Positions 8,803 through 16,684 of a DNA stretch of 55,205 nt are shown one piece after another (position 1 is the stretch's first letter; every line of letters starts with the position of its first letter). The notes under the pieces were generated by a model. It was not told where the DNA came from and did not search any database. It was given only the letters and a program-made list of their open reading frames with translations. Location of the stretch: the NCBI GenBank assembly GCA_009838965.1, contig VXQP01000071.1, forward strand, positions 1 to 55,205. The letters are read 5' to 3'. This stretch comes from Chloroflexota bacterium (lineage in GTDB: Bacteria; Chloroflexota; Dehalococcoidia; Lucifugimonadales; Australimonadaceae). A program made the translations under genes and the position numbers.

Positions 8803-8863
8803 GGCGCCATTGGGACCCTGGAACCCACGAGTAAATGGGGCCCATATGATGCCAAATGGCGCC
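8803..8863. repeat. inverted repeat around GGCGCCATT
   Basis: GGCGCCATTGG (8803-8813) faces CCAAATGGCGCC (8852-8863) with one extra A and about 38 bp between arms. It lies in the 233-bp gap between two convergent genes, so it may act as a bidirectional terminator, though no T-run is present. The gap also has short direct repeats of GGCCTCATT (about 8741-8760). No gene is seen in it. Confidence 0.35.
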
Positions 8864-8955
8864 GCCACAGCAAAGGCTCGTGGAACAAGCCAGCGTAGCG
8901 GGCGGCAACGCGCTGGCCCGCTGCGCTTTCACTGAAGACTGGAGCCTTTGGAGGC

Positions 8956-9417
8956 CTACTTCGCGCCGAAGAACTTGCCCTCGATCTCCACGGGGTCGAC
9001 GTGGAAGTTCTCAGCGGAGTCGGCGGGGATGGCGTTGCCGTCCGGCTTCACCCGCGTCTGGATGCCCCCGCTGGTGTCCATCTGCGCGCCGACGCGGAGC
9101 ATGAACAGGTTCCGCCCACCGGTGTTGAGGTACCGGTAGTACGCGCCCTTCGGGATCATGATGCCCTCGTACTCGCCGAGCACCTTCCCGTTGCCCTTGT
9201 CGTCGAAGAACGTGACCTCGCCCTCCAGGATGACGAACGCGTGGTCCTCGTCCGTGTGGGCGTGCACGGCGTTCTCACCGCCTTCCGCGTTGACCTTGAA
9301 GCTCAGCCAGAGCAGGTCCGTGCGCGCAAGGTCGATGTTCGTGCGTCCTGCCGACAGGTACGGGCCCTTGATGGCGAACGTGGACGTCTGGGGCGTCGTC
9401 TGCGTCTCGGTGGTCAT
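8956..9417 (-). CDS. single-domain cupin protein
   Basis: 153 residues. The cupin motif 1 is clear: HAHTDEDHAFVILEGEVTF (about residues 52-70), giving an HxH pair plus a later Glu, and motif 2 is IMIPKGAYYRYLNTG, where the usual metal His is replaced by Tyr. The start at 9417 follows GGGAGG by ~7 nt. It is the last gene of the nine-gene minus-strand operon, 64 nt after the GMC oxidoreductase. Such proteins are metal-dependent dioxygenases, isomerases or sensors; its position suggests a role on an intermediate of this pathway, but the reaction is unknown. Confidence 0.75.
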   Translation of the reverse strand: MTTETQTTPQTSTFAIKGPYLSAGRTNIDLARTDLLWLSFKVNAEGGENAVHAHTDEDHAFVILEGEVTFFDDKGNGKVLGEYEGIMIPKGAYYRYLNTGGRNLFMLRVGAQMDTSGGIQTRVKPDGNAIPADSAENFHVDPVEIEGKFFGAK

Positions 9418-9481
9418 GGCATCCTCCCTCGTTCTGTGTGCCGCTATCTTACGCCGCTTGGCAAGCCCTGTCCGAAGTGCC

Positions 9482-11005
9482 CTACCGCACGATGCCTTTG
9501 ACGATGTCGGAGAGGCGCTCACCGATCATGATGGACGTGACGTTCGTGTTCGCGTGCGGGACGACCGGCATGATGGAGGCGTCCGCCACGTACAGGTTGT
9601 CCATCCCGTACACCTTCAGGTTGCTGTCGACCACGGCCATGGGGTCGGACGCGGGGCCCATCTTGCACGTGCCGACGCCGTGATGGTAGCTCCCGTGCGC
9701 GCTGCGGGCGAACTCGGCCCAGTCCTCGTCGCGCGTCGGAGAGATGAGCGGGCCGTAGAACTCCTGCATCGACTCGTGATGGACGAGCTCGTAGATGAAC
9801 TCCATCGCCGTGAGCATCGCCTTCAGGTCGTCCGGGTGGCGCAGCATCGCATCCTCGATCTCAGGCAGGTCCTCGGGGTCCGTGCTCACGAGGCGGATGC
9901 GGCCCCTGTCCCGTTGCTCCAGCAGGTTGGCCGACACCGGCCACATCGTTTTCAAGCCTTCCACCACTGTCGGCGGGCGCTGGAAGATGTGGAAGTCGCC
10001 GTCCGGGAGGCCGGGGTCGCTCTTGTACATCAGGCGGAAGCGCGGGATCACCCAGTCCGGGTTGAAGTCGGTGTTCCCCTCGAACGTCATCTCTATCGTG
10101 GCGTGGTCCTGGTAGTTCTCGCCCACACCCTCCAGCGCCTGCACGACGGGGATGCCGAGCCGTTCCAGGTCGCCCGCCGGGCCGATGCCGGAGAGCATGA
10201 GGATCTGCGGGCTGTGGTAAACGCCCGCAGAGAGCACGACCGTCTCCGCCGATACCGTGCTCACCTCGCCCTGCCGCTTGAAGACGACGCCGTTCACGCG
10301 CCCGTTCGCGATGTCGAGCGTCTGCACCTGAGCGTCGGCGACGACGTCCAGGTTCGGACGCCCGCGTGCGGGGTCGAGGTATGCGACCGTCGTGTTCTGC
10401 CGCACGCCGTCCTTGACGTTGTAGGCGGAGCTGCAGATGCCGTACGGGGCCGGCACGTTCAGGTCAGGGCACATCGGCAGTCCCATGCTCCGGGCCCGGG
10501 CGATGAACGCGCGCACCGGCGTATCGGCGCTCTCCTCCTCGTCCACCCTGAAGGCGCGATAGACGTACAGCGGCCCATCCTCACCGTGGATCTCGTTGCC
10601 GCCGTAGTCCGAGTCGGTCTCGATCCTCCGGAGGAGTTGCAGGCACTCGTCGAACGACCAGCCCGGATTGCCGAGCCCGGCCCACGTGTCAAGGTCGTGC
10701 TTCGTGGGGCGGACGACGGCCATCGCGTTGACCGACGAGCCGCCGCCCATCACGCGTCCGCTCACCTTGTAGAACGTGCTGCCGTCGCCTGCGCGGGGCG
10801 TCGGGTAGAGCATGACGTACGGCGACTCGAGCACAACTCGCGCAACCCGGCTTCCGTCGGCGATCTCCTCGGGGATGGGCTGCGGGTCGGGCCCCGCTTC
10901 CAGCAGCAGCACCTGCCTGTCCGGGTCCTCGCTCAACCTGGCTGCGGCGGCGCACCCCGCGGAGCCCCCGCCGATGACAACGACGTCGTAGGAACGTTTC
11001 TGCAC
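9482..11005 (-). CDS. GMC-family FAD-dependent oxidoreductase
   Basis: 507 residues, the usual length for choline-dehydrogenase-type GMC enzymes, which oxidise primary or secondary alcohols with FAD. The N-terminus gives the FAD-binding VVIGGGSAGCAAAARLSE and LLLEAG. The ATHG-type region contains GGGSSVNAM. The C-terminal signature has SYHHGVGTCKMG, with the conserved active-site histidine, and LYVADASIMP and PHANTNVTSI. Translation begins at GTG 11005, preceded by GAGGAGG. It lies 14 nt after the CoxG-like gene. The alcohol substrate is unknown; an intermediate of the HyuB/amidohydrolase pathway upstream is the natural guess. Confidence 0.9.
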   Translation of the reverse strand: MQKRSYDVVVIGGGSAGCAAAARLSEDPDRQVLLLEAGPDPQPIPEEIADGSRVARVVLESPYVMLYPTPRAGDGSTFYKVSGRVMGGGSSVNAMAVVRPTKHDLDTWAGLGNPGWSFDECLQLLRRIETDSDYGGNEIHGEDGPLYVYRAFRVDEEESADTPVRAFIARARSMGLPMCPDLNVPAPYGICSSAYNVKDGVRQNTTVAYLDPARGRPNLDVVADAQVQTLDIANGRVNGVVFKRQGEVSTVSAETVVLSAGVYHSPQILMLSGIGPAGDLERLGIPVVQALEGVGENYQDHATIEMTFEGNTDFNPDWVIPRFRLMYKSDPGLPDGDFHIFQRPPTVVEGLKTMWPVSANLLEQRDRGRIRLVSTDPEDLPEIEDAMLRHPDDLKAMLTAMEFIYELVHHESMQEFYGPLISPTRDEDWAEFARSAHGSYHHGVGTCKMGPASDPMAVVDSNLKVYGMDNLYVADASIMPVVPHANTNVTSIMIGERLSDIVKGIVR

Positions 11006-11019
11006 TGTTCAGCGCCTCC

Positions 11020-11469
11020 TCAAGCCGGGGCTTCCACCTTCTTCCGCAAGCGATTGAAGAACTCGTCGATGACCTGCACGCCGGTGGCCCGCAGGATCAT
11101 ATCGCCGACGATGCCCAGGCGGCCCTTGATGATCACCTCGGCCATGTAGGCCAGCTCAGTCGCATTCCCATCCGGGGAGAGCGTCATCGTGATGTCCGAG
11201 GTCATCGTGCTCTTCGTCAGCGAGTCCTCGCCCTCGACGTGCGCCGTCAGGCTCACGGGCGCCTCCGCGTCCACGATCTGCGACGTGAACCGGAAAGCGC
11301 CCGATACCGGCCCGACCTTCGCGCTCATGCCGCCTTCGAACGTCCGGTCGTCTATCTTCACGAGGTCCTGCACGCCGGGCATGCAGTCCGCGAACTGCTC
11401 AATGTCCAGCACCACGTCCCAGACCGTCTCAGCCGTGGCCTGCAGCGACACCTTCCCCTGGTACTTCAT
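11020..11469 (-). CDS. CoxG-like SRPBCC protein
   Basis: 149 residues. The opening MKYQGKVSLQATAETVWDVV followed by QFADCMPGVQDL is typical of the CO dehydrogenase subunit G family (a START/SRPBCC fold), as are MSAKVGPVSGAF and AEVIIKGRLG. CoxG proteins help mature or membrane-anchor molybdenum hydroxylases, so this may serve the enzyme at 2443, although it lies in a different operon. Start taken at 11469 behind GAAAGGGG; a longer frame reaching 11724 would overlap the next gene. It is separated from the preceding operon gene by 125 nt containing a strong hairpin. Confidence 0.8.
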   Translation of the reverse strand: MKYQGKVSLQATAETVWDVVLDIEQFADCMPGVQDLVKIDDRTFEGGMSAKVGPVSGAFRFTSQIVDAEAPVSLTAHVEGEDSLTKSTMTSDITMTLSPDGNATELAYMAEVIIKGRLGIVGDMILRATGVQVIDEFFNRLRKKVEAPA

Positions 11470-11534
11470 CCCGCCCCTTTCCCGGATGGATTGCGCAGGG
11501 AGACTATCGCAAGCGGCCCCCGCGCACAACGAAC

Positions 11535-11562
11535 AGGCCACCTCGCTGTAGAGAGGTGGCCT
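11535..11562 (-). terminator. 10-bp perfect hairpin between operon genes
   Basis: AGGCCACCTC (11535-11544) and GAGGTGGCCT (11553-11562) form a perfect stem with an 8-nt loop. It lies between the end of the gene at 11595 and the start of the CoxG-like gene. No T-run follows, so it may act as a partial terminator or an mRNA stability element splitting the operon into two expression levels. Confidence 0.55.
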
Positions 11563-11594
11563 GCATCGCGTAACGTTCGAGGCTGGGTGACGGT

Positions 11595-12230
11595 CTAGTG
11601 CTCCGGGAACATCTCCACTTCCCGCTGGACCGGGCCGAGGCCCTCCCAGTACGCTCCCGTTTCGAGGTTGTAGCGGCCCTGCATGAAGTCGCCGGACTTC
11701 TGGCTGCGGATGATGACCGCACACGTCTGCTCGCCGAGACTGCGCTCCGCGTGGATCTCGTACGGGCGCACCAGGTCGACGCAGCCCGGCTCGACCTTGA
11801 AGTTGCCGACCTCCTCGATGGGCACGTAGTCCGGCCGGCGCTCGGCGCCCTCGACGGGGCGGTAGCGCTCGATCATCTCGTGGCCCACGAGCACGCCGTA
11901 GAGGGTGTAGATGTGCGCGTGGTCGTGGATACCGCGCCAGCCCGGGTGCTTCGGAGGCTCAACCGGCCTCCCGGTCGGCTCGCGCTTCAGCGCGTTGACC
12001 ACGAAGCCGTAGTCCGCGTCTTCGTAGAAGAGCAGGTTCTCCGCGCGGTCGGTGAACACGTTCACCGGCCACTTGGCCGACGCCTCCTGCACGGTGGGGT
12101 CGGCGAGGAACTCCTGCAGCACCGGCGTCAGCGCGACCCAGCGCTTCTCCGGGTCCGGCTCGCTGGCGAACAGCTCGCGCGTCTGCTTGATGAACCGGTC
12201 CAGGGCGGTCTCTGTCGTTACCGTGGTCAT
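11595..12230 (-). CDS. cysteine-dioxygenase-like cupin-fold protein
   Basis: 211 residues. The central stretch GIHDHAHIYTLYGVLVGHE, then a later RPYEIHAE, matches the layout of double-stranded beta-helix thiol dioxygenases (cysteine dioxygenase and 3-mercaptopropionate dioxygenase relatives), which bind iron through three histidines. The histidine pair is in HDHAH and the third is probably in EIHAE. Start chosen at 12230 behind GGAGAA; a longer frame to 12296 would run into the upstream amidohydrolase. It lies 20 nt after that gene. A role in C-S or C-C oxidation within the pathway is inferred; the substrate is unknown. Confidence 0.65.
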   Translation of the reverse strand: MTTVTTETALDRFIKQTRELFASEPDPEKRWVALTPVLQEFLADPTVQEASAKWPVNVFTDRAENLLFYEDADYGFVVNALKREPTGRPVEPPKHPGWRGIHDHAHIYTLYGVLVGHEMIERYRPVEGAERRPDYVPIEEVGNFKVEPGCVDLVRPYEIHAERSLGEQTCAVIIRSQKSGDFMQGRYNLETGAYWEGLGPVQREVEMFPEH

Positions 12231-12250
12231 GGCTTCTCCTCTTTCTCCGG

Positions 12251-13402
12251 CTACACGTTGGCCGGAACTTCCGCGAGGTTGTAGAGGCTGGCGCAATTAT
12301 CCCAGAGGATCTTCCTCTTGTCCTCATCCGATATACCGAGTTCGAGGAAACTGGACACCGCGTCCGGGTACTTGGAGTCCCCGTGCGGGTAGTCCGTCGA
12401 GAAGACCATCTTGTCGCTGCCCACCCAGTCTATCGCGTACTTGGCAGGCTCCTCGTCCGGCTCGACGGATATCCAGCACTGCCGCTTGAAGTACTCCGTC
12501 GGCGCCATCGTGAGCTCGGGGACGAAGACGTCCGCCTCCCGCTCGTAAGCCTCGTCGAGCCGCCAGAGCAGCCACGGGGCCCACGCGCAGTTCGCCTCCA
12601 GGAAGGCCGCGCGCAGCTTCGGGTGACGCTCCAGCACGCCGCCGCCGCAGAAGCTGGCGAGCGCCATCATCTGCTCGACGGGCTGCGCAAACACGCGGCG
12701 CAGCATGAAGTTCGGCTCGAAGTGCTGGCCCACCTGCCGCGCACCGGACGACGACGACTCGTGGAACCCGATGGCGACGTCGTACTCCTCGAGCACGCTC
12801 CACAGCGGGTCGTAGTACGGATCGTGCCAGGTCTTGTCGGTCATCTGGTTGGAGCGCATGAACACGGCGCGGAAGCCGAGCTCCTTCACGGCGCGCTCCA
12901 CCTCGGTGACGGCGTCCTCCACGTCGAACGGCGAGACCATCGCTGCACCGAGAAGCCTGTCCGGCGCAGGGGCGCAGAAGTCGTACATCCAGTCGTTGTA
13001 AGCACGCGCGATCGCGGCGGCGAACGGCGGGTCCATGAACGGCTCGGCCAGCGTGTGCAGCCCGCGCGTGGGGAAGAGCACCGCGATGTCCAGCCCTTCC
13101 ACGTCCATAGCCTCCAACTGCACCTCGGTAGACCACCCACGAGCGGCGTGGCTCTCGTAGAGCTTCTGGTTCCGCTCGTAGTTGTGCCCGCCCGCCTGGT
13201 TCGGGTTGGTCGAACGCACGCCGGTTGTCGTTCCCCACGGCGTGCCGTCGGGGTGGACGGTGCGGAGGTCGCGCACGTTCGCAGACAGGACGCCGACCTG
13301 CGCGTAGTCGCGGTACTTCTTGTCCGTGTACCGCTGCCACAGGTCAGGCGGCTCCATGATGTGCATGTCGCTGTCGATGATCCTGAATCCACCCTTGGCC
13401 AT
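12251..13402 (-). CDS. amidohydrolase 2 family metal-dependent hydrolase, paralog A
   Basis: 383 residues of the ACMSD-like amidohydrolase-2 family (TIM-barrel hydrolases and decarboxylases using one metal ion). Marks: IIDSDMHIMEPPDLW at the N-terminus (metal region), VGSDKMVFSTDYPHGDS near the C-terminus with the conserved Asp, and an internal IGFHESSSSG carrying a metal-type His. Start at 13402 follows GGAGG. It is adjacent to paralog B (13427-14575), which looks close to 90% identical by eye, clear evidence of a tandem duplication. Differences cluster at residues ~39-70 and ~215-235, which may alter substrate range. A decarboxylation or hydrolysis of an acid intermediate is likely. Confidence 0.88.
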   Translation of the reverse strand: MAKGGFRIIDSDMHIMEPPDLWQRYTDKKYRDYAQVGVLSANVRDLRTVHPDGTPWGTTTGVRSTNPNQAGGHNYERNQKLYESHAARGWSTEVQLEAMDVEGLDIAVLFPTRGLHTLAEPFMDPPFAAAIARAYNDWMYDFCAPAPDRLLGAAMVSPFDVEDAVTEVERAVKELGFRAVFMRSNQMTDKTWHDPYYDPLWSVLEEYDVAIGFHESSSSGARQVGQHFEPNFMLRRVFAQPVEQMMALASFCGGGVLERHPKLRAAFLEANCAWAPWLLWRLDEAYEREADVFVPELTMAPTEYFKRQCWISVEPDEEPAKYAIDWVGSDKMVFSTDYPHGDSKYPDAVSSFLELGISDEDKRKILWDNCASLYNLAEVPANV

Positions 13403-13426
13403 CGCCGTCCTCCTGTTTCTCTCCGG

Positions 13427-14575
13427 TTAAACGCTGGCTGGGACTTCCGCGAGCTTGTAGAGGCTGGCGCAATTGTCCCAGAGGATCTTCCTCTTGTCCT
13501 CATCGGGGAGCGCGAGTTCGATGAAGCTGGATACCGCGTAGGGGTACTTGGAGTCTCCGTGCGGGTAGTCCGTCGAGAAGACCATCTTGTCGCTGCCCAC
13601 CCAATCTATCGCGTACTTCGCGGGCTCCTCATCCGGTTCGACGGATATCCAGCACTGCCGCTTGAAGTACTCCGTCGGCGCCATCCTGAGCTCGGGGACG
13701 AACACGTCCGCCTCGCGCTCGTACCCCTCGTCCAACCGCCACAGCAGCCACGGGGCCCACGCGCAGTTGGCCTCCAGGAAGGCCGCGCGCAGCTTCGGGT
13801 GACGCTCCAGCACGCCGCCGCCGCAGAAGCTGGCGAGCGCCATCATCTGTTCGACCGGCTGCGCGAACACGCGGCGCAGCAGGGTGTTCGCCCCGAAGTG
13901 GTCGCCTGCCTGCCGCGCGCCGGACGATGAGGCCTCGTGGAACCCGATGGGGATGTCGTACTCCTCGAGCGCGCTCCACAGCGGGTCATAGAACGGGTCG
14001 TGCCAAGGTTTGTCCGTCATCTGGTTGGAGCGCATGAAAACGGAGCGGAAGCCCAGTTCCTTCACCGCACGCTCGACCTCGGCGACGGCGTCGTCCATGT
14101 CGAACGGCGAGACCATCGCCGCACCGAAGAGCCTGTCCGGCGCCGGAGCGCAGAAGTCGTACAGCCAGTCGTTGTACGCACGCGCCAGCGCCGCCGCGAA
14201 CGGCGGGTCCATGAACGGCTCGGCCAGTGTGTGCAGCCCACGCGTGGGGAAGAGCACCGCGACGTCCAGCCCTTCCACGTCCATCGCCTCCAGCTGCACC
14301 TCGGTGGACCAGCCGCGCTCCGCATGGGTGACGTAGAGCTTCTGATTGCGCTCGTAGTTGTGGCCGCCTGCCTGGCTCGGTCTGCTCGCGGCGCGCACGG
14401 GCGCTCCCCAGGGCCTGCCGTCCGGATGGACCGTACGGAGGTCGCGCACGTTGTCCGACGTCACGCCCACCTGTGCGTAGTCGCGGTACTTCTTGTCCGT
14501 GTACCGCTGCCAGAGGTCCGGCGGCTCCATGATGTGCATGTCGCTGTCGATGATCCTGTACCCGCCCTTGGCCAT
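13427..14575 (-). CDS. amidohydrolase 2 family metal-dependent hydrolase, paralog B
   Basis: 382 residues, a tandem duplicate of the gene at 12251. The same motifs are present: IIDSDMHIMEPPDLW, IGFHEASSSG and VFSTDYPHGDSKYP. Start at 14575 is set by GGAGGAG; a longer open frame reaching 14998 would overlap the alcohol dehydrogenase on the same strand and is not credible. It lies 11 nt after that gene. Both copies are intact, so they may act on related substrates or form a heteromer. The most different segment is around residues 55-70 (APVRAASRPSQ here, TTTGVRSTNPNQ in paralog A). Confidence 0.88.
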   Translation of the reverse strand: MAKGGYRIIDSDMHIMEPPDLWQRYTDKKYRDYAQVGVTSDNVRDLRTVHPDGRPWGAPVRAASRPSQAGGHNYERNQKLYVTHAERGWSTEVQLEAMDVEGLDVAVLFPTRGLHTLAEPFMDPPFAAALARAYNDWLYDFCAPAPDRLFGAAMVSPFDMDDAVAEVERAVKELGFRSVFMRSNQMTDKPWHDPFYDPLWSALEEYDIPIGFHEASSSGARQAGDHFGANTLLRRVFAQPVEQMMALASFCGGGVLERHPKLRAAFLEANCAWAPWLLWRLDEGYEREADVFVPELRMAPTEYFKRQCWISVEPDEEPAKYAIDWVGSDKMVFSTDYPHGDSKYPYAVSSFIELALPDEDKRKILWDNCASLYKLAEVPASV

Positions 14576-14586
14576 CGCTGCTCCTC

Positions 14587-15684
14587 CTACCGTGCAGGTT
14601 CGCCGTTCGGCAGTATCACCGCGACCATCGCTTCGAGGCTCTCGTGTGCCTCGAAGCCTTCGTTCACGTCTTCCAGTTCGTACTTGTGGGTAATGAGCTT
14701 CTCCACCGGCCTGTCGACCATTGTACGCATCGCCTGCAACGACCGGATGATATGCCTCGGGCCCGCCGAGAACACACCCTGCACGCGGATAACCTTGCGG
14801 GTGAGCAGCGCCGGGTTCGCCTCGAGCAGGCCATAGTCCGTCCACTGGCCTATCACGAGGTACCTTCCGCCGAAGCGCACCATCTCCAGTCCCTCGCGGA
14901 ACGCCGTCAGCCCTCCGGACGCCTCGACGATGAGGTCGCCGCCGCGTCCGTCTGTCAGCTCTTTCACGCGCTCGATGCGCGCCTCGGGAGTGTTCCATTC
15001 GGAGATGTCGACGGTTTCGCTCGCGCCGAGCTCGCGCGCCAGTTCCAGCCTGCTCTCGGGCGCGCCAACCACGATGACCCGCCCTGCCCCGCCAAGCAGC
15101 ACCTGGTTGAGCACGCCCATGCCGATGGGGCCGGAGCCCTGCACCACGACCGTATCGCCGAGGTCGACGCCGCCGATGCGGTCCACGCCGTTCAACGCCG
15201 TGTGATTGCCGATGACGCTCAACAGCGCGCGCTCGTTCGAGACGTCGTCAGGGACGCGCAGCAGCCAGGGAGTCGCGCTCAACTGGATGTACTGTCCGAA
15301 GCCGCCGCGCAGGTACGGCGGTTCGTTGCACAGCGTCGTGCCGTACGAGCGAGTGTTCTGGCACGACTCGCCAACCGCGCACCGGATGCAGCGTCCACAC
15401 GGCCCGTCGCGGAAGATGACGCGGTCGCCGGGGCGCACCGGTTCCCCGAGCACGTCCGTCGCGATCTCCGGCGAGATCTCCGCGACAACACCGACGTTCT
15501 CGTGGCCGAAGATCATCGGCGCGGGCGTCGCGTCCAGGTGCCACGCGTGCACGTCCGTGCCGCAGATGGCGGCCATCTGCATCTGCACGAGCGCCCCGCC
15601 CGGCTCCATCGGCAGCACAGGGAACTCCTGCACCTCCAGCGGCTTGTTCGCTCCAACGAAAACAGCAGCCTTGCACGTCGTCAT
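14587..15684 (-). CDS. zinc-dependent alcohol dehydrogenase (MDR superfamily)
   Basis: 365 residues. Catalytic zinc ligands are seen in ICGTDVHAWH (C41) and GHENVG (H61, E62). Structural zinc cysteines lie in CGRCIRCAVGESC (96, 99, 102, 108), with the last spacing two residues shorter than the textbook pattern. The Rossmann motif is GSGPIGMGVLNQ. These enzymes oxidise alcohols with NAD(P). It starts 4 nt after the epimerase ends, so the pair is translated together, and it feeds into the amidohydrolases downstream. The substrate is unknown; sorbitol/threonine-dehydrogenase-like polyol oxidation is one possibility. Confidence 0.88.
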   Translation of the reverse strand: MTTCKAAVFVGANKPLEVQEFPVLPMEPGGALVQMQMAAICGTDVHAWHLDATPAPMIFGHENVGVVAEISPEIATDVLGEPVRPGDRVIFRDGPCGRCIRCAVGESCQNTRSYGTTLCNEPPYLRGGFGQYIQLSATPWLLRVPDDVSNERALLSVIGNHTALNGVDRIGGVDLGDTVVVQGSGPIGMGVLNQVLLGGAGRVIVVGAPESRLELARELGASETVDISEWNTPEARIERVKELTDGRGGDLIVEASGGLTAFREGLEMVRFGGRYLVIGQWTDYGLLEANPALLTRKVIRVQGVFSAGPRHIIRSLQAMRTMVDRPVEKLITHKYELEDVNEGFEAHESLEAMVAVILPNGEPAR

Positions 15685-15688
15685 GTCC

Positions 15689-16669
15689 CTAACCCTCCGT
15701 CAGTTCCAGACGTTCCGTCCATTCGAGCCAGTCGCGGATCGCCGCCTCCGGTGGATACTGGGGTTCGTAGCCCAGTTCGCGGCGGGCACGGCTGATGTCG
15801 AGCGCATAGTACGCCAGGGGGCCCATGCCGCGCGGGTCGAGCCCCGGCCCCACCTCAATCTGTGCGCCGGGGATGACGGCGCGGATGGCGTCTGCGAAAT
15901 CGTTGAGCGTGTAGGTGCGCCCGCTCCCGATGTGGAAGACGTGGCCTTCAAAGCCGTCCACCAGGCACCCTTTGACGACGCTCTGCGCCACGTCCCGCGC
16001 GTAGGTTAGGTCGAGCCGCTGGTCGCCGCCCTGCGGGATGACGATGGGCCGTCCCGCGATGGCGCTCCGAATCAGCTCACCCCAGATCATGTTGTGGCTG
16101 CCGTGGCGCTCCGCGCCCTTGCCTATGCCGTAGATGGCGGCGAACCGCATGGCAGCGAAGTCGATGCCGAAGAGCCGTTTGTACTGGATGCCCATGAGCT
16201 CGGAGGCCGTCTTGGCCGCGCCGTAGACGCTCCCCATGGGGTACGCCGGGAAGTCTTCGTCTACGGGCACCATCTGCGGCTCAAGGTGCTCTTCCGTCAT
16301 CCGCGAGAGTGCACCGATCGAACTCGTGAAGGAGACGCGGTCGATGTTATTCCGCCGCGCCGCTTCGAGGACGTAGACCGTCGCGAGCGCGTTGACCGAG
16401 AAGCCGAGCACCGGGTCGGCGTCCGCCGTGTCCGGGTAGACCGCGGCGAGGTGACAGATGCGCTCGATGCGGTGTTCCCTGCACGCGCGGTCCAACTGCT
16501 CCAGCGATGTGATGTCGCCCTCGACGAACGCGAACTCGTCGCTCACGTCGCGCAGCAGCGTGAAGTCGGGACGGTTGTCGAAGACGACGGGCTCGTGCCC
16601 CAGCGTGAGCAGGTCGCGGGTGACCCAGCACCCGTTCACTCCAAGCCCGCCTGTTACGAGGATGCGCAA
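15689..16669 (-). CDS. NAD-dependent epimerase/dehydratase (extended SDR)
   Basis: 326 residues. The N-terminal ILVTGGLGVNGCWVTRDL is a variant of the GxxGxxG NAD-binding motif, followed by VVFDNRPD with an acidic residue suited to NAD. The active-site region has SFTSSIGAL and YGAAKTASE (YxxxK). Most close relatives act on nucleotide sugars, but in a catabolic operon it may instead oxidise or dehydrate a small hydroxy compound. It lies 15 nt after HyuB and 4 nt before the alcohol dehydrogenase. Another distantly related epimerase is at 39181. Confidence 0.85.
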   Translation of the reverse strand: MRILVTGGLGVNGCWVTRDLLTLGHEPVVFDNRPDFTLLRDVSDEFAFVEGDITSLEQLDRACREHRIERICHLAAVYPDTADADPVLGFSVNALATVYVLEAARRNNIDRVSFTSSIGALSRMTEEHLEPQMVPVDEDFPAYPMGSVYGAAKTASELMGIQYKRLFGIDFAAMRFAAIYGIGKGAERHGSHNMIWGELIRSAIAGRPIVIPQGGDQRLDLTYARDVAQSVVKGCLVDGFEGHVFHIGSGRTYTLNDFADAIRAVIPGAQIEVGPGLDPRGMGPLAYYALDISRARRELGYEPQYPPEAAIRDWLEWTERLELTEG

Positions 16670-16684
16670 CCCTGCCTCCCGATA

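Noticed and set aside
9158-11149. 663-codon plus-strand frame across the GMC oxidoreductase
   Set aside because: It mirrors the GMC gene; composition is His/Val/Arg/Asp-rich and no domain is recognisable.
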